64,000 bases of DNA from Synechococcus sp. LA31. Lineage in GTDB: Bacteria; Cyanobacteriota; Cyanobacteriia; PCC-6307; Cyanobiaceae. The DNA lies in assembly GCF_018502385.1 (NCBI RefSeq), contig NZ_CP075523.1, positions 1,736,001 through 1,800,000 of the forward strand, given 5' to 3'. The notes beneath the pieces were generated by a model that was given only the letters and a program-made list of their open reading frames with translations, ran no database searches and was not told the DNA's origin. A program made the translations under genes and the position numbers. The stretch's first letter is position 1. Every line of letters begins with the position of its first letter. Shown here in pieces: positions 8,879 through 18,346 of this stretch.

Positions 8879-10009
8879 TTACTGGCTGGGGAGCAGGGTG
8901 CCGGCCTCAACGGTCACCACCTGCGAACGCTGATGCCAGCCCCCGCTGAAGGCGCCGAGGTGCGTGGCGCTCACGAGGCACTGGTGGCCCTCCCCCACGG
9001 CCTCCAGCAACAGCTGCTGCCGGCCGGGATCGAGCTCAGCCAACACGTCGTCGAGCAGTAGCAGCGGCGGCTCACCCCACAACTGCCGAACCAGCTCCAG
9101 CTCCGCCAGCTTGAGAGCCAACACCAGGGTGCGCTGCTGACCGGCTGAGCCATAGCGGCGGGCGGGCTGGCCACCCAGCTCCAGGGCTATCTCGTCGCGG
9201 TGCGGGCCAACGCTGCACTGGCCCAAGCGCAGCTCCTCGGGCCGCTGGCGATGCAGCTGCTCGAGCAGAGCATCTCGCCAGGGGGCTTCAGCCTCCTCAC
9301 CCTCGAGCACGCTGCCTGGCTGATAACGCAGCAGAAGCTGCTCGCGGCCACCGCTGAGCCGTTCCTGCCAGGCTGCTGCCAGAGGTTGTAGACGCGCCAA
9401 CGCCCGCAACCGGCGGCGATGCAAGCGGGTGCCGATCAAGGCCATCTGCTGATCAAACGCCTCCAGCAGGCCATCAATCTGGCCCTGCCCCAAAGCGCGG
9501 CGCAGCAGTTGGGAGCGCTGACGCAGCAAACGGCCATAGCGGCTGAGCAGCTCGGCATAGACCGGCTCAAGCTGCAACACGACCCGATCCAGCCACTGGC
9601 GGCGCAGAGCCGGCTCACCTCGCACCAGATCCAGGTCGAGGGCGCTGAAGCCCACGCAGCGCAGCGGCCCGATCAGATCGAGCTGACGATCCAGCAGCTT
9701 GCCGTTGCGACGCGCCTGGCGACCTCCCTGGCGGCGCAGCTCCAGCTCCAGGCGATCACCGCCGCTGCAGTCGGCTGCCAGGAGGCTCTGGCGTTCACCG
9801 CGGCGGATCAGATCGCGATCGGCGCTGCAGCGATGGGAGCGGAGGCTACCCAGGAGCTCCACCGCCTCCAGGAGGTTGGATTTGCCCTCGCCATTGCGGC
9901 CGATCACCAACAGGCGCGGCGCCTCCAAGCTGAGGGTCAGCGCCTCAACGTTGCGAAACTGGCGCAGCTCCAGGCGATGCAGCCGAATGGGTCTGGGGCG
10001 CTCTGACAG
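8879..10009 (-). CDS. recF: DNA replication/repair protein RecF, non-standard start
   Basis: RecF is an SMC-like ATPase that binds DNA gaps and loads RecA. Visible motifs are the P-loop [18 protein letters not shown], the ABC signature-like [17 protein letters not shown] and the Walker [13 protein letters not shown]. The first ATG/GTG/TTG candidate is a TTG at 9928, but that would remove the family's conserved first strand, which is visible upstream as [17 protein letters not shown]. Upstream of 9928 there is no ATG, GTG or TTG before the in-frame stop at 10010-10012. Only CTG (10009) or ATT (9988) could start a full-length protein. The coordinate given is the open-frame limit. Confidence 0.85.
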   Translation of the reverse strand: MSERPRPIRLHRLELRQFRNVEALTLSLEAPRLLVIGRNGEGKSNLLEAVELLGSLRSHRCSADRDLIRRGERQSLLAADCSGGDRLELELRRQGGRQARRNGKLLDRQLDLIGPLRCVGFSALDLDLVRGEPALRRQWLDRVVLQLEPVYAELLSRYGRLLRQRSQLLRRALGQGQIDGLLEAFDQQMALIGTRLHRRRLRALARLQPLAAAWQERLSGGREQLLLRYQPGSVLEGEEAEAPWRDALLEQLHRQRPEELRLGQCSVGPHRDEIALELGGQPARRYGSAGQQRTLVLALKLAELELVRQLWGEPPLLLLDDVLAELDPGRQQLLLEAVGEGHQCLVSATHLGAFSGGWHQRSQVVTVEAGTLLPSQ

Positions 10010-10043
10010 CTAAGGTAAGGCCCTTGAGGGGCTGCTCCCACGA

Positions 10044-10117
10044 GGGCATGTAGCTCAGTTGGATAGAGCATCAGATTCCGGTTCTGAGGGTCGGGGGTTC
10101 GAGTCCCTCCATGCTCG
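10044..10117 (+). tRNA. tRNA-Arg (anticodon CCG)
   Basis: The sequence folds as a complete cloverleaf. The acceptor stem is GGGCATG with CATGCTC, and the D-stem is GCTC/GAGC. The anticodon stem is TCAGA/TCTGA with loop TTCCGGT (anticodon CCG), and the T-loop is TTCGAGT. No CCA is encoded. Confidence 0.95.
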
Positions 10118-10145
10118 TGATCCAGGAGCGGCGAACCCTCAGGCC

Positions 10146-10171
10146 AGCCCTGCTTCGGCAGGGCTTTTTTT
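10146..10171 (+). terminator. Rho-independent terminator after tRNA-Arg
   Basis: A perfect 8-bp stem AGCCCTGC/GCAGGGCT with a TTCG tetraloop is followed by six T residues, about 30 bp after the tRNA. Confidence 0.9.
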
Positions 10172-10190
10172 GTGGCAACGCCAGCGCCGA

Positions 10191-10658
10191 TCAGAGGCTC
10201 AGGCCCATCGCCCGGATGCCGCCCGGGTCCACCACAAAGCCATGCCGCTTGAGTGCTGCTTGAGCCATGGGCGCCGCGGCTACTGAAATGCTGCAGCCGG
10301 GCAGCTCCCGCCGCAACCGGCTGAGGGCGCTATGCACCAACACGATCATCAGCTGCTCCTGCTCTGGCTCGGCAGGATTAACGCTCAGGTCCCAGAGGTT
10401 GGCATTGAGAGCCAGATCGCTGGTGACGCGAACAAACCCCACCAGCGCGCCATGGGGATTGCGCAGGCTTAACTGCCACGCACTGCGCTGAAGGGCCGCC
10501 GCCAAACGGTCGACCGGGCGGACGGGATCGCCGCAGGCCACCAGGAGGGCGTTGAGCTCCTCAGCCGAGGGTGCCAGATCGCTGGCGAGGCCATAGCCGG
10601 GGGGCAGGGCCGGCACCTGGGGCTGGGATCGAAAGGGGATCAGCAGGGAATCGAGCAC
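10191..10658 (-). CDS. GNAT-family acetyltransferase-like protein
   Basis: This 155-residue protein starts at GTG, 8 bp after the ppc stop, so it is probably co-transcribed with ppc. It shows a GNAT-like layout: a central strand-rich segment (GALVGFVRVTSD, then ANLWDLSVNP) followed by a helix and a C-terminal ALKRHGFVV motif typical of the fold. The acetyl-CoA loop (R/Q-x-x-G-x-G/A) is not obvious, so enzymatic activity is uncertain. The substrate is unknown. Confidence 0.65.
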   Translation of the reverse strand: MLDSLLIPFRSQPQVPALPPGYGLASDLAPSAEELNALLVACGDPVRPVDRLAAALQRSAWQLSLRNPHGALVGFVRVTSDLALNANLWDLSVNPAEPEQEQLMIVLVHSALSRLRRELPGCSISVAAAPMAQAALKRHGFVVDPGGIRAMGLSL

Positions 10659-10666
10659 AGCGTCCC

Positions 10667-13600
10667 TCAGCCGGTGTTGCGCATGCCGGCGGCGATGCCA
10701 TTGATGGTGAGCAGGGCACCACGCAACAGTTCACTGCGGCTGTAGGTGCGGCCGTCGTCGCTGGCGGCGGCTTCGCTCATCGGGGGCTGGCGGTTCTGAT
10801 CACGCAGGCGACGCAGCAGCGCCACCTGCAGGTAGCCCAGCGGAATGATCGTGCGGTTACGCAACTCCACCGAGAGCTGCAGAGCTGGATCGCCATCGAG
10901 CAGGCGTTGATGGCCGGTGATCGCCAGCACCAGGTCGCGGGTGAGCACGAACTCACGCGCAATCACCTCAAAAATCTGCTCGAAGGCCTCACGCAGCTCT
11001 GGCCGACCCAGTGCACTGACGTAGTGATGCGCCAGATCCAGATCCACTTTGGAGAGGGTCATCTCCACTTTGGAGATCAGCATGCGGAAGAATGGCCAGC
11101 GCTGATAAAGCTGCTGGAACAGCTCGATCTGCCCGGGGTCGCCGTTGAGCTCTTCCTGCAGTGCGGCGCCCACCCCAAACCAACTCGGCAGCAGGAAGCG
11201 GCTCTGGGTCCAGCCGAACACCCAGGGGATGGCACGCAGGCTGGAGAGATCCTTGGCACCGCTCTTGCGGCGAGCCGGGCGGCTGGAGATCTGCAGCTTG
11301 CTGATCTCTTCGATCGGCGTGCACTGCTGGAAGAAGGCCACCAGATCCGGATTGTCGTGAACCAAGGCGCGGTAGTGGCTGCGGGAGGAGGCCGCCAACC
11401 GAGTCATCAGCTCATTCCAATTGGGCGTGTCGTCGACGTGGCTGGTGATCAGGCTGTTTTGGATCACCGCGGTGGACACGGTTTCCAGGTTGTAAAGCGC
11501 CAGCTCCGGCAGGGAATACTTCGAAGCCAGTACTTCACCTTGCTCTGTGATCTTGATGCGGCCGTTGAGGGTGCCGCTGGGCTGGGCCAGGATCGCCTGA
11601 TAGGCAGGACCGCCCCCACGGCCCACGGAGCCGCCGCGGCCATGGAAGATCCGCAGCGCCACACCCTGACGGGTGGCCAGCTGCTGCAAAGCGATCTGCG
11701 CCTGGTGGATCTCCCAGTTGCTGGAGAGAAAGCCAGAGTCTTTGTTGCTATCGGAATAACCGAGCATGAGCTCCTGCAGAGGCTTCCCGGTGGGACTGGT
11801 ACTGGCGATGAGCTGGCGGTAGAAGGGATCGCTGAACAGGCGCTCCATCACAGCGGGAGCAGCCTTGAGGTCTTCCACCGTTTCGAACAGCGGCACCACC
11901 AGCAGATCTGAGCGCTGTGCCATCGGATCCACGAGGCCCGCTTCCTTAGCCAGCAACAGCACCTCCAACAGGTCGGAGACCGTGTGACTCATCGAAATCA
12001 CATAGGTGCGGCAGATGCGACCGCCGAATTCCTGCTGCAACCGGTGCACCACCCGCAGCACATCGAAGGTTTCCGCCGTGGTCGGGCTCCACTGCACAGC
12101 GGGCGGAATCAGGGGCCGGCGGGTCTGCAGCTCAGTCAGAAGCCACTCCACCTTCTGCGCCTCCTCCATCTCGCCGTAGGGCACTGGTAGCTGCAGGTAG
12201 CGACTGAGCTCATCGAGGGCATCGCTGTGGCGGGTGCTCTCCTGGCGGATATCGAGGCTGGCCAGGCAGAAGGCGAAGGTGTGAACCTGGGCGATCAGGT
12301 TGTCAAGGGGCTCACAGCTCAGGCCGGTGCCCTGGAGGCTGTCGTTGATCAGCTCGAGATCGTTGCGGAACTCGGTCACCGTGGCGTAGTGCAGCTCGGG
12401 TGCCGGTGCTGCTGCCAGAGCGCCCTGCCCGAATTCCGGCAGAGGGGGACGAACTTCACCGGGTGCTTCCCAACCAGCACTGGCCAGCTGCTGGTTGCGT
12501 TGATGGGTGAGCCGCAGGCGCTCGAGCACGTAGCTGAGCTTGAGGCGGTAGGGCTCAAGGCGGTAGCGGGCGGCGCGCTCCTCGTAGATCTCGGGAAAGC
12601 GCAGGCGATCCATCTCCAGCGATTCCAGCAGCGGCGCACTCACCTGGCTCCACTGCATCGAGATGCTGAGCTGATCGCGTAGATCGCCAACAGCGGCTAC
12701 GTAGCGCTCAAGCATCAACTGGCGCTGATAGCAAGCAGTTCGCCACGTGATGTCAGGGGTGACTGAAGGATTGCCATCACGATCGGACCCCACCCAGGAA
12801 CCGAAGGTGCAGAAGGCATCACTCGGAGGCGTGACATCCGGGTAGCTGGATGTCAGCGCATTGCGGATGCGCTGGCGCAGCTGAGGCATGGCGCCGAACA
12901 GCACCTGTTGGAAATAGTGGAGGGCGTAATCCACCTCATCCAGCACCGAGGGCTTGAACTGGTGCAGCTCATCGGTGCGCCACCACAGCCGGATCTCTTC
13001 CTCGAGCTGAAGGCGCAGGTTCTGATGGTCGTTGAGGTTGGTGGGCTGGCTCTGCTGCAGCTGCTGAATCAGCGCCGCCACCCGCCGCTGCTTGTGGCGC
13101 ACGGTATGGCGCACAATCTCGGTGGGATGGGCTGTGAACACCAGCCGGATATCGAGCTCCAGCAGCAGCTGCTCGATCTGAGCAGGCGGAACCCCGAGGG
13201 CCCGCAACCGCGTGAACAACTCGCGGAATGTGGCCGGCTCGGTCTGGCTGGCCAGCGGCGGCACGAAGGGATCGTTGAGATCATCCGCGTGGTGGGCCCG
13301 GAGGCTGGCGAGATAGCTGTCTTCCTCAATGTGCTGCTCGAGGATGTTGACCAGCTGGAAATACAGGGAGAAGGCTCGAGCCGCGGCGATCGCCTCGGCC
13401 AGATCCATGCCGCGGATCAGTTGCACGATCTCGGCGGTGGCTTGCTCTGCAGCACCGGCCTCCACAGCTGCGCTGAGCTCCTTCATCCGCAGCAACCGCT
13501 CCGCTTGCTGGGGCGGGCATTCACTACGCAGCACCGTCTGCCAGAGGTCTTCCACCAGCTCGAGGCGCTCATCCAGCAAACGGGTGACTCGGGGCTCAAC

Positions 13601-13678
13601 CGCGACAGCAGAGGCTTCGTTGGCGGCGAGGGTGAGCCCCATGGAGCTGAACGAGGCAGAAGTGCGAGCCATGATCAT
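10667..13678 (-). CDS. ppc: Phosphoenolpyruvate carboxylase
   Basis: The 1003-residue enzyme fixes bicarbonate onto PEP to give oxaloacetate. Catalytic motifs are clear: [17 protein letters not shown] (active-site His), [14 protein letters not shown] and [14 protein letters not shown]. The extreme C-terminus is the family-typical MRNTG. The start ATG at 13678 overlaps the gshA stop (ATGA), which implies translational coupling. An internal ATG two codons later is an alternative. Confidence 0.96.
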   Translation of the reverse strand: MIMARTSASFSSMGLTLAANEASAVAVEPRVTRLLDERLELVEDLWQTVLRSECPPQQAERLLRMKELSAAVEAGAAEQATAEIVQLIRGMDLAEAIAAARAFSLYFQLVNILEQHIEEDSYLASLRAHHADDLNDPFVPPLASQTEPATFRELFTRLRALGVPPAQIEQLLLELDIRLVFTAHPTEIVRHTVRHKQRRVAALIQQLQQSQPTNLNDHQNLRLQLEEEIRLWWRTDELHQFKPSVLDEVDYALHYFQQVLFGAMPQLRQRIRNALTSSYPDVTPPSDAFCTFGSWVGSDRDGNPSVTPDITWRTACYQRQLMLERYVAAVGDLRDQLSISMQWSQVSAPLLESLEMDRLRFPEIYEERAARYRLEPYRLKLSYVLERLRLTHQRNQQLASAGWEAPGEVRPPLPEFGQGALAAAPAPELHYATVTEFRNDLELINDSLQGTGLSCEPLDNLIAQVHTFAFCLASLDIRQESTRHSDALDELSRYLQLPVPYGEMEEAQKVEWLLTELQTRRPLIPPAVQWSPTTAETFDVLRVVHRLQQEFGGRICRTYVISMSHTVSDLLEVLLLAKEAGLVDPMAQRSDLLVVPLFETVEDLKAAPAVMERLFSDPFYRQLIASTSPTGKPLQELMLGYSDSNKDSGFLSSNWEIHQAQIALQQLATRQGVALRIFHGRGGSVGRGGGPAYQAILAQPSGTLNGRIKITEQGEVLASKYSLPELALYNLETVSTAVIQNSLITSHVDDTPNWNELMTRLAASSRSHYRALVHDNPDLVAFFQQCTPIEEISKLQISSRPARRKSGAKDLSSLRAIPWVFGWTQSRFLLPSWFGVGAALQEELNGDPGQIELFQQLYQRWPFFRMLISKVEMTLSKVDLDLAHHYVSALGRPELREAFEQIFEVIAREFVLTRDLVLAITGHQRLLDGDPALQLSVELRNRTIIPLGYLQVALLRRLRDQNRQPPMSEAAASDDGRTYSRSELLRGALLTINGIAAGMRNTG

Positions 13679-14832
13679 CCCAAAGCGGGCGCCCCGTCTG
13701 TTGCAAGCAAGGCCATGAGCTCGGTTTCGCTCTGCTGCATCGCGCTGGCCCCAGCCGCGATCAGAGGCGCCACAGCCGTGCCAGCGGCATGGGCGATCAA
13801 CCACTGCTGCGCCTGATTGCCATTGGCTAGCACTGCCTGCAACGGCGCAAGCCAATCAGCGAGTTGCAGCTCTTGAGCCAGGGGCGCGAGGGTCTCCAGC
13901 TCTGCCTCCAGCCAATCGCGAGCCAACACCGGTTGACCGCTGCGCCAGTGCCGCAGTTCCGCATCGAGGCTGCTGCGGGCCGCGGCGCGGTCGTTGGCGT
14001 CAGCCAGCTCAGCCAGCTGCACCAGGCTGAGGGCACTGGCCCGCAGAGGGTCATGCGCATCTGGATCACGCAGCAATTGCTGAAGACGCAACTCGGCGAA
14101 AGCCGTCACCGCGAGCAGAAGCAACGGATCGGTGATCAGATCACAGATGCGGATCTCGAGGCGGTTGAGATCGTGAGGGCGATGGTCGCCATTGGGCCGC
14201 ACGGAAGTCCACAGGTGGCGCACGTTTTGCATCGTGCCCAACTGGAGCTGCTCTTCGACCCAGCTGATGTAGTGGCCGTGGCTCTCAAACAGGGGCACGG
14301 CAGCCGGCGTGAGCGGGAACTGCAGCCAGCGCTGGGAATGGGCCCCGGTGGCCTCGCCATCGAGGAACGGCGAGCTGGCGCTGAGGGCCAGCAGCAAAGC
14401 CGCTTCACAACGCACCAGCCTGCAGGCCGCGAACAGGGCATCCATATCGGTGATGCCCAGGTTGATGTGCACGCTGGCGGTTACCACCTGGGTGCCGTAG
14501 GTGGCTTCGATGTAGCCGTGATACGGGTTGTCGGGGTTGGAACGCTCAAAGCGATGGCTGTCACCCGTGCTGAGGGTGCTGCCGGGCAACAGGGTGAGAC
14601 CGCGACCCGCCAACCAGGCGCGCAGCCGGCGGCGGGGCTCCAGCAGCAGCTCAAGCTGTTCGCGGTACGAAGCGGCCGGTGCAGTGATGTATTCGAGATT
14701 GCGGCAGTCAGGCTCGGTGACAAAGCCCCGCAACGCCGCAGCGGCTTCGGCGGAGCATCCCACCACCGTGCCATCGGGGCGGCCCGTGTAGAGCTCCACC
14801 TCGAATCCCTTGAGCATCAGGGGGTGCCTCAT
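13675..14832 (-). CDS. gshA: Glutamate--cysteine ligase, cyanobacterial type
   Basis: The 385-residue protein catalyses the first step of glutathione synthesis. The N-terminal [11 protein letters not shown], the ATP/metal region NLEYITAPA, and [17 protein letters not shown] plus NRLEIRICD are hallmarks of the cyanobacterial GshA group. The start ATG at 14832 overlaps the trpE stop as ATGA. The gene's own stop overlaps the ppc start in the same way. trpE, gshA and ppc therefore look like one coupled operon. Confidence 0.92.
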   Translation of the reverse strand: MRHPLMLKGFEVELYTGRPDGTVVGCSAEAAAALRGFVTEPDCRNLEYITAPAASYREQLELLLEPRRRLRAWLAGRGLTLLPGSTLSTGDSHRFERSNPDNPYHGYIEATYGTQVVTASVHINLGITDMDALFAACRLVRCEAALLLALSASSPFLDGEATGAHSQRWLQFPLTPAAVPLFESHGHYISWVEEQLQLGTMQNVRHLWTSVRPNGDHRPHDLNRLEIRICDLITDPLLLLAVTAFAELRLQQLLRDPDAHDPLRASALSLVQLAELADANDRAAARSSLDAELRHWRSGQPVLARDWLEAELETLAPLAQELQLADWLAPLQAVLANGNQAQQWLIAHAAGTAVAPLIAAGASAMQQSETELMALLATDGAPALG

Positions 14833-16349
14833 GCCAGGCAGGCCAGGGCCTTCAGCATGCCGCGAGCCTTGTTGAGGGTTTCTTGGAATTCCGAAGCAGG
14901 CACCGAATCGGCGACCAAACCAGCTCCAGCCTGCACCTGCACCCGCCAGCCCCCCTCGGCGGCCGGCAGCACCACCATCGTGCGGATCGTGATGGCGGTA
15001 TTCAAGGCGCCGCTGAGATCCATCGCGCCATAGACACCTGAATAGGGCCCGCGAGCACCGGGCTCCAGGGCATGAATCAGCTGCATGGCGCGGATCTTGG
15101 GCGCACCGCTCACCGTGCCGGCGGGGAAAGAGGCCATCAGCAGATCCCACACATCACGTGCGGGATCGAGCAGCCCTTCCACCTCGCTCACGATGTGCAT
15201 CACGTGGGAGTAGCGCTCGATCACCATCAGCTCGCTCACACGCACGCTGCCGGGCAGGCACACCCGACCCAGGTCGTTGCGGCCCAGATCCACCAGCATC
15301 ACGTGCTCAGCACGCTCCTTCGGATCCGCCAGCAGATCTGCCTCCAGCGCCTTGTCTTCAGCTTCATTGGCGCCGCGATGGCGGGTACCGGCAATGGGGC
15401 GCAGCGATGCCTTCACCCGGCCACTGCCATCGGCCATTGGTTCCGCCTTCACCATGACCTCCGGACTGGAGCCGATCAAGTGCCAGCCACCGAAGTTAAA
15501 GAAGGCCATGTAGGGCGATGGATTCACCATGCGCAGGCTTCGGTAGAGCTCGAAGGGCTCACGCTGCACCTTGGTTTCCAACCGCTGGCTGATCACCAGC
15601 TGGAACACATCACCCGCCGCGATGTGTTCTTTGGCCGTGAGCACAGCGGCCTCAAAGTCGTCACGACTGCGGTTGCTGGTGGTGGGGAGATCGGCCGTTG
15701 GCGATTCACACCAATCGAGCGGGGTGAGCCCCGGTGACAGAGGCGCGTGCATGCGCTGCTCCAGTCGATCGAGCCGCTGCACAGCAGCGGTGTAAGCCGC
15801 AGCCGGATCCCCACCGCTGCTGCAATCGGCGTAGGCCACCGCTGTGATCTGCCGCTTCACCTGGTCAAACACCAGCAGGCTGTCGGCCAGCATCCAGCAG
15901 CCATCCGGGGGGCCCGCTGCATCGGTGGAATGCACGGGCACGCTGGGCTCGATCCAACGGATCAGCTCGTAGCCCCAGAAACCAAACAGCTGCCCCACCG
16001 GCGGCAGGCCGGGAATCGATGAAGGGGTGTAGGGCTGGAGAGCGTCCCGCAGCAGGTCAAAAGGGTTGCCCTGAAGGCTGTGACGGCGGCCATCACGCCA
16101 GCATTGTTCCGCCTGATCGCCACGCACGGTGAGGGTCCAGAGCGGATCACTCACCACAAAGCTCCAGCGGCCAATGCGCTCGCCGCCCTCCACCGACTCC
16201 AGCAGCACCCCGTGTTCGCTGTCGGCGCCCACCTTCAGCCAGGTGGTGAGCGGCGTTTCCAGATCAGCAGGCCAGGTGCGCCAGATCGGGATGTAGCTGT
16301 TGCCCGCCTCAGCCTGGGCCAGAACAGTGGCACGGTCGGGAGATGGCAT
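14829..16349 (-). CDS. trpE: Anthranilate synthase component I
   Basis: The 506-residue chorismate-utilising enzyme converts chorismate to anthranilate with the TrpG glutaminase subunit. The C-terminal chorismate-binding domain is complete: PSPYMAFFNFG, IAGTRHRGANEAED, GRNDLGRV and FPAGTVSGAPKIRAM. The N-terminal half contains the ESVEGGERIGRWSF region close to the tryptophan feedback site. I chose the ATG at 16349; a GTG lies one codon upstream. It is the first gene of the trpE-gshA-ppc set. Confidence 0.95.
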   Translation of the reverse strand: MPSPDRATVLAQAEAGNSYIPIWRTWPADLETPLTTWLKVGADSEHGVLLESVEGGERIGRWSFVVSDPLWTLTVRGDQAEQCWRDGRRHSLQGNPFDLLRDALQPYTPSSIPGLPPVGQLFGFWGYELIRWIEPSVPVHSTDAAGPPDGCWMLADSLLVFDQVKRQITAVAYADCSSGGDPAAAYTAAVQRLDRLEQRMHAPLSPGLTPLDWCESPTADLPTTSNRSRDDFEAAVLTAKEHIAAGDVFQLVISQRLETKVQREPFELYRSLRMVNPSPYMAFFNFGGWHLIGSSPEVMVKAEPMADGSGRVKASLRPIAGTRHRGANEAEDKALEADLLADPKERAEHVMLVDLGRNDLGRVCLPGSVRVSELMVIERYSHVMHIVSEVEGLLDPARDVWDLLMASFPAGTVSGAPKIRAMQLIHALEPGARGPYSGVYGAMDLSGALNTAITIRTMVVLPAAEGGWRVQVQAGAGLVADSVPASEFQETLNKARGMLKALACLA

Positions 16350-16367
16350 CACGAGGGGCGTGCAGGC

Positions 16368-16391
16368 AAAAAAAATGGGGCGCCTGGCCCC
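16368..16391 (-). terminator. Rho-independent terminator after psaD
   Basis: On the minus strand the stem GGGGC/GCCCC (16377-16391) is followed by an eight-T run (the A-run at 16368-16375 on the plus strand). A second GC-rich hairpin at 16411-16432 lies between it and the psaD stop. Confidence 0.75.
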
Positions 16392-16446
16392 GCCTTTATA
16401 GAGGTTGGCCGCCCCGCATCAGGCTGCGGGGCAGAGCATGCAGCAA

Positions 16447-16869
16447 TCAGGCGTCGAAGGTGTTCTTACCGGTGAACTTGATGCTGGCTGGGTTGCCGTT
16501 CTGGCCAATGCGGCGGGCGTTGTGACCCACCATCTGACGGCCCTCATTCACTTTCTCGGGGAACACACCATCTTTGGGGTGCAGGAACTCCGTATCGCCA
16601 CCGGGGAAGATCCGGTAGATCTTGTAATCCTCGATGCGGGGCTTGAACTTGGTGCGCAGCTGGGTACCGAGAGCCAGGCACTGCTCCTTACGGGCGAAAT
16701 ACATAAGGTTCTCGCCCTCATTCATGTGGGCAGCACCACCGGTGGGCAGCTCAAACGCCTGCTCCTTGCTGCTGGTCCAGGTGATGGCGTACTTCTCTTC
16801 AGTTTCAGCGGCGTTGAGCAGACCGCCCGTGCTGCCGATGTACTTCGGGAGTTGACCACTCAATGCCAT
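16447..16869 (-). CDS. psaD: Photosystem I subunit II PsaD
   Basis: The 140-residue stromal (cytoplasmic) subunit forms part of the ferredoxin docking site of photosystem I. Characteristic stretches are [36 protein letters not shown], and the basic [29 protein letters not shown] split across the middle. The C-terminus is the usual [19 protein letters not shown]. It is followed by a strong terminator and lies 121 bp downstream of the histidine kinase gene on the same strand. Confidence 0.97.
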   Translation of the reverse strand: MALSGQLPKYIGSTGGLLNAAETEEKYAITWTSSKEQAFELPTGGAAHMNEGENLMYFARKEQCLALGTQLRTKFKPRIEDYKIYRIFPGGDTEFLHPKDGVFPEKVNEGRQMVGHNARRIGQNGNPASIKFTGKNTFDA

Positions 16870-16990
16870 GGCTGTTCCGGAGAGGGGAGTCGGCGGACCG
16901 CAGACCGTTTCACTCGGAAGCTAGCACCGTGTTTTGGGGCTAACTGCCAGTGGCGGCAGGGTCTTCACACCCGTCAACAAACGGCCGGAT

Positions 16991-18346
16991 TTAGTTCGGC
17001 GCCACGGGGAAAAACACTGTGAGATCGTTGCCCGCCCGCTCCGCCAAGCGCCCCCCAAGGCTGTGAAAGAGGCGCTGGGTGGCTTGACGGCTCAGCTGGA
17101 GGCTGCCTGTACCTGGATTCCAGCTGAGCACCGGACCAACCCGCTCCACACCACCCGCTGCCGCCGACTCGGCCAGCACCGTTTCAGTGGCGCTGAAGCG
17201 CAGCTTTAAGCGGGCACCGGCGGGCCTCAGGCTGAGCTGCACCGCAGCGCCGGCCGGCAGGCCACGGCTGAAGCGATCCACCAATCCCCCCAGCACCGTT
17301 TCCAGCCGAGCCGGATCACTGAGCACAAGCGGCAGATCGGGGCTGCAATTGAGCTCAAGAACCAGGCTGCGGCGCAGCAGCTGCTGCCGCCATACCGGCT
17401 CGAGCTGCTGCAGGAGCTGAGCCAGATCAGTGCGGGCCAGGGCCTGGGCATCGCTGAGGGGCTGGCGCTGCAACTCCGCCGCCAGAAAGATCAGACCGAA
17501 GCGATCGATCTGCTCGCTGCATTCACCATCGATCTGCCTCAGCCTCTGACGCACCAGCTCCGGTAAATCGCTGCGGCGAAGCAGCGATCGGATGAGCGTG
17601 CGGATCGTGGCAAGGGGTGTCCGCACCTCGTGTGTGAGGGCCTCCAGCAGGGCCAGCTCGCTGCTGGGGCTGGGGGATGGGGATGCACTGCGATGCACGA
17701 GAGGCTGCAGAGTGAGGCTGGGCGCCATCGCCGCGAGGCGCTCCGCAAGTCGCGGCCAGAAACGCTGGGCCAGCTGCTCATCGCTCTGCAAGGGACCGAG
17801 AGCCTGGATGGCCTGGCGCAAGCGCTGCCCCTGCTCATGATCACTGCGCTGGAGGCGCTCATCCAGCGAGCTCAAGGCGGCCGAGAGGGTGGGCGGATCG
17901 AAGCGCACCACGAGCCGCCGCTGGGCTGGCCCTCCCAGCAAGGCCATCGCCACCTGCAATCTCGGGGTGATCACCAGCAGCAGCGGATCAGTGCCATCAC
18001 CTTCCAGCAGTGGCAGGCGCTGAAAACCACCGGTTGCCGCCGCCCCGGCAGTCACCCCCGGCGGCAGCAGCGGCGAACTCACTTGCAGCAGATCCCCCAG
18101 CTGCGCCGGTGCCCACACCCAGCCCTGGAGCTGCTGGAGCAACGGCGGCTCGTAAAGCGCCGGCAACGGGGCCGCCAGCCACACCCCCGGCTGAGCGCCG
18201 CAAGGCAGGAGGAAATCCTCCTGGAGCGTCGCCAGTGCGGCCCACCATTGACGACGCACGCTGTCGTCGTCGCTGCGGCCCGCCGGCACACCCTGCGCCA
18301 GCTGCTCCCGCAGCTGCTCGAGGCTCGCGCACGGCAGATCGCTCAC
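16991..18346 (-). CDS. Sensor histidine kinase-like protein with degenerate ATPase domain
   Basis: The 451-residue protein has no clear transmembrane helix. Residues 1 to about 225 are an unrecognised input domain. A histidine phosphotransfer helix follows with ALTHEVRTPLATIRTLIRS (His about residue 239). The C-terminal HATPase-like region is degenerate: the usual N-box Asn pair is replaced (ETVLGGLVDRFSRG) and no DxGxG box is visible, although a GTGSLQLS segment remains. The GTG start at 18346 overlaps the rodA stop (GTGA), implying coupling. No response regulator lies nearby. Confidence 0.75.
   Translation of the reverse strand: MSDLPCASLEQLREQLAQGVPAGRSDDDSVRRQWWAALATLQEDFLLPCGAQPGVWLAAPLPALYEPPLLQQLQGWVWAPAQLGDLLQVSSPLLPPGVTAGAAATGGFQRLPLLEGDGTDPLLLVITPRLQVAMALLGGPAQRRLVVRFDPPTLSAALSSLDERLQRSDHEQGQRLRQAIQALGPLQSDEQLAQRFWPRLAERLAAMAPSLTLQPLVHRSASPSPSPSSELALLEALTHEVRTPLATIRTLIRSLLRRSDLPELVRQRLRQIDGECSEQIDRFGLIFLAAELQRQPLSDAQALARTDLAQLLQQLEPVWRQQLLRRSLVLELNCSPDLPLVLSDPARLETVLGGLVDRFSRGLPAGAAVQLSLRPAGARLKLRFSATETVLAESAAAGGVERVGPVLSWNPGTGSLQLSRQATQRLFHSLGGRLAERAGNDLTVFFPVAPN

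Noticed and set aside
10571-11911. Long plus-strand reading frame opposite ppc
   Set aside because: It is the reverse-strand shadow of the ppc gene in high-GC DNA; ppc has all catalytic motifs and the antisense protein has none.
13864-15033. Long plus-strand reading frame opposite gshA/trpE
   Set aside because: It crosses two well-supported minus-strand genes and shows no domain; composition is that of an antisense frame.
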